Translations under genes and position numbers: made by a program
Notes under the pieces: model-generated
Database searches by the model: none
Told to the model about the DNA's origin: nothing
What the model saw: the letters and a program-made list of their open reading frames with translations, nothing else
Assembly: GCA_963771905.1 (NCBI GenBank)
Contig: CAVYVI010000008.1
Coordinates: 96,214 to 160,213, forward strand
Length of the DNA stretch: 64,000 nt
Reading direction: 5' to 3'
From: Palsa-147 sp963771905
Lineage (GTDB): Bacteria > Acidobacteriota > Terriglobia > Acidiferrales > UBA7541
In this document: in pieces, positions 25,868 to 33,791 of the stretch
Numbering within the stretch: the stretch's first letter is position 1
Layout of the letters: each line of letters begins with the position of its first letter

Positions 25868-26461
25868 CTAAAGACGATTACGGTGATTGGCGCGGGAACG
25901 ATGGGGCGCGGCATCGCGTGCGTCGCGGCGCAAGGCGGCTACCGCACCGTGCTCGAAGATATATCGGCCGAGTCGCTTGAGCAGGCGATTGCGTGGATCC
26001 GCCAGAGCCTCGAGGAAGGCGTATGCCGTGGCAGGTTGACACTCGAGCAGCAGGAACAGGCGCTCCGACTGATTTCGACCTCGCGTTCGATCGATGAGTC
26101 GATTCGGGGGTCCGACCTGGTCATCGAGGCTGTGCCTGACGAAATGGAAACGAAGCTCGAGATCTTCACGATTCTTGACAAATTCGCGAAGCCCGGAGCG
26201 ATTCTGGCGAGCAATACGTCGTCGCTTTCGGTTACGGAAATCGCAACGATCACGTTCCGCGCCGAGAGCTGCGTCGGCATGCGTTTCTTTAATCCGGTGC
26301 CGAAAACGAAGCTGCTCGAAGTCGTGCGCGCGCTCGAAACTTCGGACGAGACGATCGCCGCGTGCGCGGAAGTCGGGCGGAGGATGGGCAAGCAAGTCGT
26401 AGTGGTGCGGGAGTCCGGGCGTGACGCTTATGAATATCCAAAGTCGACCAACAAGCCATAG
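25868..26461 (+). pseudogene. Remnant of a 3-hydroxyacyl-CoA dehydrogenase (NAD-binding domain only)
   Basis: The frame encodes the N-terminal Rossmann half of a 3-hydroxybutyryl/acyl-CoA dehydrogenase: TITVIGAGTMGRGIACVAA, LVIEAVPDEMETK, LASNTSSLSV and GMRFFNPVPKTKLLEVV. It stops after VVVVRESGRDAYE, where intact enzymes continue with PGFVTNRI and a helical C-terminal domain needed for dimerisation and catalysis. No ordinary start codon precedes the first strand: the codon before KTITVIG is CTA, and upstream starts (TTG 25694) overlap the amidohydrolase by over 150 bases. Both ends look decayed. A recent frameshift followed by erosion is the best reading. Confidence 0.6.
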
Positions 26462-26548
26462 CGGTAGGAGCGGCGCAGGAGCGCGATGCGCCGCATGCGC
26501 TTCCGGCGTTGATGCCGCCGCACAAGTCGCGGCGAATAAAGGCGATTC

Positions 26549-27091
26549 ATGAATCGAGCTCTTTCCGAGCGGATTGTCATTCAGCGAGGCGACATAACTG
26601 AGATGGAGACGGACGCGATCGTCAACGCGGCCAACAATGATTTGCAACTCGGCGGAGGCGTGGCGGGTGCGATCCGGCGAAACGGCGGAGATGAAATTCA
26701 ACGCGAATGCGACGCCATTGGGTCGATCCCGATTGGAAGCGCGGCGATCACAACCGGCGGAAAATTGAAGGCGCGCTTCGTCATCCACGCCGCGAGCATG
26801 CAACTTGGCGGGCAGACGAACGCAAAGGCGCTACGGAGTTCAATGGCGATTTCGCTGCGCATTGCCGCGGACAAGAAGCTCAAGACGATTGCATTTCCGG
26901 CCGTCGGCACGGGAATCGCCGGATTTCCGATCGACGAATGCGCGGAGATCATGCTCGAAGAAGTCGCGAAGCATCTAAGCGGCGACACCTCTCTCCAGAA
27001 GGTGCATTTTGTGCTGTTCGATGAGGAAGCGTTGAAGGCGTTTGAGCGCGCCGCGAGAAGAATGCTCAAGGCCGGGAAAGCCAGCGCGTGA
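26549..27091 (+). CDS. Macro-domain protein (MacroD-like ADP-ribose hydrolase)
   Basis: The 180-residue protein has the MacroD pattern: IVIQRGDITEMETDAIVNAANNDLQLGGGVAGAI, where the two Asn and Asp and the GGGVAGAI loop bind ADP-ribose, and the second loop AVGTGIAGFP. Such enzymes remove ADP-ribose from proteins or cleave O-acetyl-ADP-ribose. Its stop overlaps the next start as GTGA (27088-27091), so it is coupled to the 96-residue protein and to the methyltransferase-like gene behind it. Confidence 0.9.
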   Translation: MNRALSERIVIQRGDITEMETDAIVNAANNDLQLGGGVAGAIRRNGGDEIQRECDAIGSIPIGSAAITTGGKLKARFVIHAASMQLGGQTNAKALRSSMAISLRIAADKKLKTIAFPAVGTGIAGFPIDECAEIMLEEVAKHLSGDTSLQKVHFVLFDEEALKAFERAARRMLKAGKASA

Positions 27092-27378
27092 CGAGCGACG
27101 ACAAGGCACGCGATGACCGCGTCGAGAAGGTTCGGCGCGAAATCGCGCGCTACGAACATCCTCTCTTTGCTTTTGACGCGCGCGCCGCCGGCGAAATCGT
27201 GGAAGTGGAAATTAGCTGCCGCCTGAATGGCGCGGACGTGCACACCTATTTTATGCAACTTCATCCGCGCGAGATTGACCACGCCCAATTTCCGTGGGGC
27301 TTTCAGAAGCAGCTCTACGACAGTCTGCACGATTATGTGGTGGAAATGTTTACGCGCAATCCGCAGCGTCAGAATTGA
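27088..27378 (+). CDS. Small protein of unknown function, coupled to macro-domain and MidA-type genes
   Basis: A 96-residue soluble protein with charged helical N-terminus, then EIVEVEISCRLNGADVHTYFMQLHPREIDH and a C-terminal aromatic-rich helix (WGFQKQLYDSLHDYVVEMF). No domain recognised. The GTG start overlaps the upstream stop and its own TGA overlaps the next ATG (TGATG at 27376-27380), so the three genes are one translational unit. It may be an accessory protein for one of its neighbours. Confidence 0.65.
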   Translation: MTSDDKARDDRVEKVRREIARYEHPLFAFDARAAGEIVEVEISCRLNGADVHTYFMQLHPREIDHAQFPWGFQKQLYDSLHDYVVEMFTRNPQRQN

Positions 27379-28511
27379 TGTCCGTCCGCCCGGCGAAGAC
27401 ACCGCTTCACGATTTGCTCGTCGAACGCATTCGCGCGCGCGGTCCGATCACGTTCGCGGAATACATGGAAACCTGCCTTTACCATCCCGAATTTGGATAC
27501 TACAGCGGGACAACTGACCGGTGCCGCGCGGACTACTACACGAGTGTCGATGTTTCGCCGGTCTTCGGCCGCTTGCTCGCGCGGCAGTTACACGAGATGT
27601 GGACGCGGCTCGGGCGCCCGGAGCCGTTCATCATCGTGGAGGGTGGCGCCGCGGCGGGAGCGCTCGCTCGGCAAATTCTGGATTTCGCGCGAGCGCTGCT
27701 CCCGGAGTTTTATGCGGTGCTGCGCTATTGGGCCGTGGAGGTGTCGAAGGCCCGGCGGGTGCTGCAATCGGCCGCGCTTGCGGAGCATCTCGCCGCCGGC
27801 CGCGCGTTCAGCACCGAAAAATTGCCTGAGACGATCGCGGAGGGCTGCATTTTCTCGAACGAGCTATTGGACGCGCTGCCGGTGCACCGCGTGGTGATGC
27901 GGCGCGGCGAACTCCGCGAGATCTACGTTGACGCAGAGGGTGATCGGCTCGTCGAACGCGCGCTCCCCGAGTCATCCGCGGCGGTGGGCGATTACTTCAA
28001 CGTACAAGGAGTGCAATTGCAGGAAGAGCAAGAGGCCGAAGCGGGGCTTGCCGCCTGCCATTGGATTGAAGAGGCTGGCGAGCGGCTCGGGCGCGGATTC
28101 GTATTGACGATCGATTACGGGCGCGAGGCGCGCGAATTGTATGACGAACATCACGTGCGCGGGACGATGCTCGCCTATTCGCGGCATCGCGCGAGCGAAG
28201 ATTTCTATCGCGCGCCGGGCGAGCAGGATTTGACGGCGCACGTCAGCTGGACGGCGCTTGATCGCTGGGGACATCGAAGCGGGCTCGCGCGAACCGGATT
28301 GGCGTCGCAGACGAATTTTCTGCTGGCTATCGCGCGGGCGAATGATTTCGCGGATCTTGGCACAGACGATCCCGGCGAAACCGGGCAGGTTCGCGCGCGG
28401 CTGCTGTTTCAGAATTTGATTCATCCGGAGGGGATGGGCGAGATGTTTCAGGTGATGGCACAGCACAAGGGGATTGCGGTGCCTAACCTCACAGGATTTC
28501 AACGATTCTAA
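27378..28511 (+). CDS. SAM-dependent methyltransferase of the MidA/NDUFAF7 family
   Basis: The 377-residue protein has the MidA pattern: RIRARGPITFAEYMETCLYHPEFGYYSG at the N-terminus, TSVDVSPVFGRLLARQL, IIVEGGAAAGALARQIL (SAM-binding motif I variant with Gly/Ala), and FVLTIDYGREARELY near the C-terminus. The mitochondrial relative NDUFAF7 methylates a complex I subunit; bacterial substrates are uncertain. The start codon overlaps the preceding stop. A mildly unusual motif I (EGGAAAGAL in place of EVGPGxG) is noted. Confidence 0.85.
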   Translation: MSVRPAKTPLHDLLVERIRARGPITFAEYMETCLYHPEFGYYSGTTDRCRADYYTSVDVSPVFGRLLARQLHEMWTRLGRPEPFIIVEGGAAAGALARQILDFARALLPEFYAVLRYWAVEVSKARRVLQSAALAEHLAAGRAFSTEKLPETIAEGCIFSNELLDALPVHRVVMRRGELREIYVDAEGDRLVERALPESSAAVGDYFNVQGVQLQEEQEAEAGLAACHWIEEAGERLGRGFVLTIDYGREARELYDEHHVRGTMLAYSRHRASEDFYRAPGEQDLTAHVSWTALDRWGHRSGLARTGLASQTNFLLAIARANDFADLGTDDPGETGQVRARLLFQNLIHPEGMGEMFQVMAQHKGIAVPNLTGFQRF

Positions 28512-28581
28512 GCTCGCAGAAAAATTTCGACAGCGAGCCGTCACTGAATTCTTGAGGCTTCGATCCGCGATAGCGACGCTA

Positions 28582-30687
28582 CTACTTCGCGGCCGCTGCT
28601 GTGACGGGCTCTTCGCTGTAGGGCTTTTTAAGATAGCGTTCCGCTTCAGCCTGTGCCCCGCCCGTGTCATCGCCCAAGTGCTGCGCGCGGCTGTACTCGT
28701 TGACGGCGCGCTCGCGCTGGCCCGTCAGATCGTAAATCTTCCCGATGTAAATGTGGCTCCAAACTTCCACCCATTTGTAGCTCGCGTCGAGATCGCCATC
28801 GAGAGCGGAACGGAAGGCATTTGCCGCGGCCTGGTAATTCTTCTGATAGAACATGGCCTCGCCGATGCGGAAATGGGCCAGGGAATTATTCGACTGTAAA
28901 TCTAGCGCGTGCTGGTACTCCTGAATGGCGTCGTAATATTTCGCCTGCAGCGCTAGGCCTTCGCCGCGAGCGATCGCGGCGCGAATGCGGAGACGCGGAC
29001 TCGCTTTGAGGAGATTGTTGTTCGGGTCAAGGGTGATGCCGTTGGGCTTAGGGCGGCCGAATGTCTCGATCACAAATGGCGAAGCGGTGCCGGCGATATT
29101 GATGGTCTTGTACTCGGGATTGCCTTCCGTATCGACACGAACTTCCACAGGCATGCGAAACGTGTCCAAATCCTGATTCACTTTACCGACCACCTTAAAG
29201 CCCTTCTTCGTGCGGTACACGATGTATTCGAGTTTGAACTCGGGAATCCCGGTGGAATTGACCCACTGCGAAAAGAACGCGACGAGATTCAGCGACGGCT
29301 GGCCCGCCGTCGCAGCTTTCGCGGGATGGATCGCCTCAGTCAATTTCTCAAAATCTGCCAGGGTGGCGACCCTTCCGGCGTACTTCGTGTAAAAATCCTT
29401 GAGCAACGCGCGGAACGGCGCGTCGCCGAGCTGCGTGTGCAGCATGTGGAACACGATCGCGCCTTTGTCTTCGACGACCGATCGATAGTCATCCGAGAAC
29501 GGCTGGAGGCGCTGCGCCTGGGAAATCGGAGCGGCGTCTTCGTACATGAGCGTGCCGACCGCGAAATCGTCGAGCGCATGGCGCAGACCCGATTCGCCTT
29601 CGGATTCCTCGGCATAAAGTGCGCCGGAATAAGCCGCGAGACCATCGGAGACCCACACGTCGGCGGGCGAGGCGGGCAGCACGGAATCATTCCACCATTG
29701 GTCTGCGACCAATTGCGCGAGCAAGCGCTCGTTCGGCTTCGGGGACCACTGGCGCGCGCTGATGAGAATCAGTCCCGGGGCCGCAAAGCCGCCGACGGAG
29801 CCGTCGGGAAGTTGCGCGATCTTGAAGTCGCGCTGCGGCAGCGGACCGAAAACGTCGGAGAAGTACGTCACCGCGTGAGTGAGCGTCTCGGCGTACGCGT
29901 TCGCCGTGCCGGCCTGTGCGGGCGGAGCGTAAACGGCAATCGAGAAGCCTTCGATCTTCGCGGGATTCAATTGCAAATTGCCGGCGACGAATGTGCCGCC
30001 CGGCGACGGACGATCGGAGTGGAATGCGTAAACGGCCTGGCCTTGCGCGCCCGCAGCGGCGGCCGGAATCATGTTCGGTGAATCGGCCTTACCAGTGCCG
30101 ACAACGGCAAATGTATCGGGAACCGTAATCTTGAAGTCGTAGGTATAGCGGTTCGACGGATAGTTCGTCAGCGGAAACCAGCGCGAGGGTAGCAGCAGGT
30201 ACGCTCCCTCCTTATCGATGGAGGCGAGACGCACGCCTTTGGTGGGGCTGTCTTCATCCAGCGAGACCGGACCGGCGTACTCAAAAGTCAGCGCGGTCGT
30301 ATTGCCGGCGACGAGGGCGTCGGGCAGATTTACCCGCACGTTCAGCGGAATATTGGGATCGCGATCGAACTCCAGCGCCTTTCCTTTCGCGTTTTTCACC
30401 GCGCTCACCTTCAAATCGCGATGCAGCTCGACGACGATGGTGCGGGTCGGAGCGTCGGCAACAAATTCGACTTTCGCGCGGGCCGAAAGTGTCTGATCGG
30501 CCGGTCGCAGCGTGGCCTCCACGTCATAGTGAGTCGCGTGAGTCGGGAATTTGGGAGCCGCCTGGGCGTGCGCGCCAGCCGCAAGCAGGAGCGCGGCAAG
30601 CGTCAAAGTCAGCGACATGGCAAGTGTCACCGCGAGAGACCTGAGCGCGTGAGCCAGAAATGAAAGACGAGCGCCAGAGTTAAGCAA
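28582..30687 (-). CDS. Secreted M1-aminopeptidase-like protein lacking zinc ligands, with TPR tail
   Basis: The protein of about 701 residues has a signal peptide (SLTLTLAALLLAAGAHAQA), a beta-rich N-terminal domain and an M1-like catalytic-region fold. Where M1 enzymes have HExxHQWWG, this protein has QLVADQWWN, and where they have WLNEGFA it has WVSDGLA, so all three zinc ligands are changed. TPR-like helices occupy about residues 580-690. It is therefore probably a non-catalytic, periplasmic scaffold or binding protein. The TTG at 30687 has AAAGGA upstream; a shorter ATG at 30618 is the alternative. Confidence 0.8.
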   Translation of the reverse strand: MLNSGARLSFLAHALRSLAVTLAMSLTLTLAALLLAAGAHAQAAPKFPTHATHYDVEATLRPADQTLSARAKVEFVADAPTRTIVVELHRDLKVSAVKNAKGKALEFDRDPNIPLNVRVNLPDALVAGNTTALTFEYAGPVSLDEDSPTKGVRLASIDKEGAYLLLPSRWFPLTNYPSNRYTYDFKITVPDTFAVVGTGKADSPNMIPAAAAGAQGQAVYAFHSDRPSPGGTFVAGNLQLNPAKIEGFSIAVYAPPAQAGTANAYAETLTHAVTYFSDVFGPLPQRDFKIAQLPDGSVGGFAAPGLILISARQWSPKPNERLLAQLVADQWWNDSVLPASPADVWVSDGLAAYSGALYAEESEGESGLRHALDDFAVGTLMYEDAAPISQAQRLQPFSDDYRSVVEDKGAIVFHMLHTQLGDAPFRALLKDFYTKYAGRVATLADFEKLTEAIHPAKAATAGQPSLNLVAFFSQWVNSTGIPEFKLEYIVYRTKKGFKVVGKVNQDLDTFRMPVEVRVDTEGNPEYKTINIAGTASPFVIETFGRPKPNGITLDPNNNLLKASPRLRIRAAIARGEGLALQAKYYDAIQEYQHALDLQSNNSLAHFRIGEAMFYQKNYQAAANAFRSALDGDLDASYKWVEVWSHIYIGKIYDLTGQRERAVNEYSRAQHLGDDTGGAQAEAERYLKKPYSEEPVTAAAAK

Positions 30688-30751
30688 GGAAGTTCCTTTC
30701 GCCTTTCTTAGGATACCAAACGGAGCCGGGCAGTTGCTTGCCTGTTTTCGC

Positions 30752-31885
30752 TCAGAGCATGGCTGCCAGGATATCGGCGGCCCGCTCAATGGCGCCGCCG
30801 GTCCCCAGCTTAGCGCTGACCTCGGCAAGATCGCGTTTCATGCGATCGCGGTCTTCGGTCGAAGTGAGGAACCTGCGCACTTCCGCTTCGACGCGCGCGC
30901 CCGTGAAATCGTCCTGAATCAGCTCGGGAACCACCTTGCGCCCCGCGATGAGATTCACCATGGCCAGGAAAGGAGAGCGAATCATGCGGCGCAGGATGAA
31001 AGCGCTGGCCATCGAGACGCGATACACGACAACCATGGGCGTTCCGAGAAGCGCGGCTTCCACGGTGGCCGTGCCGCTCGAGACGATGGTGCAATCGGCG
31101 GCGGCCAACACATCATACGGCGCCCCTGCAATGCGCTTAACGTCCAGGCCGGGACGCATGTACCGCTGAAAAAAACTTTCTTCAATTCCCGGCGCTGCGG
31201 CCATGACAAGCTGCGGCTTGAGATCCCGCGAGAGACCTTCGCAGGCGTCCAGAATTCCCGGTAAGTTTTGCGAGATTTCGCTGGGCCGGCTGCCCGGCAA
31301 TAGCGCCACGATAGGACGCGACGCATCGAGGCCGTGAGCGTCGAGGAACTCGGCGCGATTCCTCGAAGGGTGCACGACGTCCACAAGCGGATGGCCGACG
31401 AAGTTCACCGGAATTCCCGCCTTGCGGTAAATGTGCTCCTCGAACGGAAAGATGACGAGAACGCGATCGAGGATGCGCTTCATCGCGCCGATCCGCCACG
31501 GCCGCCAAGCCCAGATTTGCGGCGCGATGAAGTAGGCGAGGCGCACGTTTAAGCGGCGCAGTTTCTTGCCCAGAGGCAGATTGGTGCCCGGAGAATCGAC
31601 GAGGATCGCGAGCGCGGGTTTGCGTTTCGCGGCCTCCTTCCGCAGGCGGCGGAGAATCCTCAGCACGGTCGGAACTTTGTGGAAGACTTCGGTGATGCCG
31701 AGGACGGCAATTTCTTTGGCGTCGACGATAAGCTCGACGCCAGCCTCTCGCATGCGCGGGCCGCCCATACCGAAGATCTTCGCGCCGGTCCGCTCCTGGA
31801 GCGCTTTGGCAAGCCGCGCGGCGTACATGTCGCCAGATGCTTCACCGGCGGAAATCAGAATCTGTGGAGGATTCTGGAGATTCAA
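30752..31885 (-). CDS. lpxB: Lipid-A-disaccharide synthase
   Basis: The 377-residue protein matches LpxB: ISAGEASGDMYAARL at the N-terminus, FGMGGPRM, LVDSPGTNLPLGKKLR, YFIAPQIWAWRPWR, and FPFEEHIYRKAGIPVNFVGHPLVD. It joins UDP-2,3-diacylglucosamine and lipid X to form the lipid A disaccharide at the inner membrane, evidence for a Gram-negative outer membrane. It lies 25 bases after the downstream member of the ABC exporter pair and may be read through from that operon. Confidence 0.93.
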   Translation of the reverse strand: MNLQNPPQILISAGEASGDMYAARLAKALQERTGAKIFGMGGPRMREAGVELIVDAKEIAVLGITEVFHKVPTVLRILRRLRKEAAKRKPALAILVDSPGTNLPLGKKLRRLNVRLAYFIAPQIWAWRPWRIGAMKRILDRVLVIFPFEEHIYRKAGIPVNFVGHPLVDVVHPSRNRAEFLDAHGLDASRPIVALLPGSRPSEISQNLPGILDACEGLSRDLKPQLVMAAAPGIEESFFQRYMRPGLDVKRIAGAPYDVLAAADCTIVSSGTATVEAALLGTPMVVVYRVSMASAFILRRMIRSPFLAMVNLIAGRKVVPELIQDDFTGARVEAEVRRFLTSTEDRDRMKRDLAEVSAKLGTGGAIERAADILAAML

Positions 31886-31910
31886 TGGTGGCTCTCTCGA
31901 AGCGCGAAGA

Positions 31911-33791
31911 TCAATCGTTCCCCGGATACGGCCCGGCCGGACCCGCGAGCGCCGCGCCGGTCATGGGAATCCCGAGTTCCTGATCCTTGTACTGGAGCTG
32001 GTAGAGGCGATAGTAGATGCCGCGCCGGGCGAGAAGCTCCTGATGCGAGCCCTCCTCGCGCAGGCGTCCCTTGTGGAAAACGAGAATGCGGTCAGCGTGT
32101 TGAATCGTGCTCAGGCGGTGGGCAATGACCAGAGCCGTGCGGCCAGTCAGAAGGCGGTCGAGCGCTTCGCGAATCATGAGTTCCGTCTTGGTGTCGACGC
32201 TTGAGGTGGCTTCGTCGAGAATCAGGAATTTCGGATTGTGCGCGAGCGCGCGAGCGAAGCTGATGAGCTGCCGTTGGCCGACGGAGAGCGTTGCGCCGCG
32301 CTCGGTCACCTCGGACGCGAGCCCGCCGGGCAACGAACGGACAAAATCGCCGAGACCGACTTCGTTAATCGCGCGCTCGACGGTCGCGCGATCGACTGTC
32401 TCGGTCCCGAGCTTCACATTCGATTCGATCGTGCCGGTGAAAAGGAACGGATCCTGAAGCACGATGCCGAATTGGCGCCGCAAATCCTGAAGCTTCAGCT
32501 CGCGGATATCGACGCCATCGAGAAGAATCTGACCGCGCTGGATTTCATAGAAGCGAAGCAGCAGCTGAATGAGCGTGGTCTTGCCGGCACCCGTATGGCC
32601 GACGATTGCGATGGATTGCCCCGGCGCGACGCGGAAGGAAACATCGCGGAGAACCCAGTTTTCATCCGAGGGATTCGCACCGCCGCGATAGGCGAACCAG
32701 ACGTTTCGAAACTCGATTTCGCCACCGGCTGAAGCGAGGGCACGCGGCTGTGCGGCTTCGATGGTGGTGAGCGGCTCATCGAGGAGCTTGAAAATGCGCT
32801 CCGATGCCGCCATCGCGGTTTGCAGGATGTTGAATTTGTCGCTGAGATCCTGAATGGGGCGGAAGAATCGCTGTGCCCACATCATAAACGCAATCAAGAG
32901 TCCCGCGCGTAGCGTTCCGCTGATGACACGGATACCGCCGTACCAGAAGACGAGCGCGATCGCCGCCACGCTTAGGAATTCGACGACGGGATAGAAATAC
33001 GCGAAGGCGTTGATCGCGTCCTTGTACGCATCCATGTGGATGCGATTCAGAACCTCGAATTCACGCTTGGACTTACGTTCGCGATTGAAGAGCTGCACGA
33101 CGGGCATGCCCGTGATGTGTTCCTGGAGGAAGGCGTTGATGCGGGCGATGGCTGTACGAATGCGCCGGTTGGCGTCGCGCACCTGGGTACGAAATACGAG
33201 CGTGGTGATGAGCATCAGCGGCAACGGAGAGAGCGTGGCCAGCGCCAGTTTCGCGTCGTAATGGAAAAGCACGGCGATGAGGAAGAACAGAACGAAGAAA
33301 TCGTTCAGCATCGCCACAACGCCCGAAGCGAAGAGATCGTTGAGCGCGTCCACATCCGTCGTGACGCGCGTGACCAGCCGGCCCACGGGGCTGTGGTCAT
33401 AAAAGCTCACCGGGAGCCGCTGCAAATGATGGAAGATTTCGCGGCGCAGGTCGTACATGATTTCCTGGCCGACGCGCTGCATGACGCGCATCTGCACGTA
33501 TTGCATCGCAAAGCTCAGGAGCAAAGCAGCCAGAAAGCCGCCGGCGATCCATTCAAGAGCGCGCATGCCCTGCGCGAAGCTGAGAACATGCTGCAAGACC
33601 GGCGTGATGTAGTTGTCTACGGCAATCTTGAAAAAATACGGCCCAACGATTTCGAGAGGCGCCACCGCCAGAGCAAATGCCAGCGCGAAAAAGACCCACC
33701 ACTTGTACGGACGCAGGTATCGCAGCAAGCGGCGGGTGAGCCGCGCGTCGTATATTTTTCCTAGCGCTTCTTCTTCGCGAATGTCGCTCAT
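31911..33791 (-). CDS. ABC exporter half-transporter, canonical ATPase member
   Basis: The 626-residue protein has six transmembrane helices (about residues 30-320) and a nucleotide-binding domain from about 355: GHTGAGKTTL (Walker A), QDPFLF (Q-loop), LSVGQRQL (signature), FLILDEATSSVD (Walker B with catalytic Glu). The signature has Val in place of the middle Gly. It is coupled by a four-base overlap to the partner half-transporter, and the two presumably form a heterodimer that exports lipids or small molecules; substrate unknown. LpxB lies just downstream. Confidence 0.9.
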   Translation of the reverse strand: MSDIREEEALGKIYDARLTRRLLRYLRPYKWWVFFALAFALAVAPLEIVGPYFFKIAVDNYITPVLQHVLSFAQGMRALEWIAGGFLAALLLSFAMQYVQMRVMQRVGQEIMYDLRREIFHHLQRLPVSFYDHSPVGRLVTRVTTDVDALNDLFASGVVAMLNDFFVLFFLIAVLFHYDAKLALATLSPLPLMLITTLVFRTQVRDANRRIRTAIARINAFLQEHITGMPVVQLFNRERKSKREFEVLNRIHMDAYKDAINAFAYFYPVVEFLSVAAIALVFWYGGIRVISGTLRAGLLIAFMMWAQRFFRPIQDLSDKFNILQTAMAASERIFKLLDEPLTTIEAAQPRALASAGGEIEFRNVWFAYRGGANPSDENWVLRDVSFRVAPGQSIAIVGHTGAGKTTLIQLLLRFYEIQRGQILLDGVDIRELKLQDLRRQFGIVLQDPFLFTGTIESNVKLGTETVDRATVERAINEVGLGDFVRSLPGGLASEVTERGATLSVGQRQLISFARALAHNPKFLILDEATSSVDTKTELMIREALDRLLTGRTALVIAHRLSTIQHADRILVFHKGRLREEGSHQELLARRGIYYRLYQLQYKDQELGIPMTGAALAGPAGPYPGND

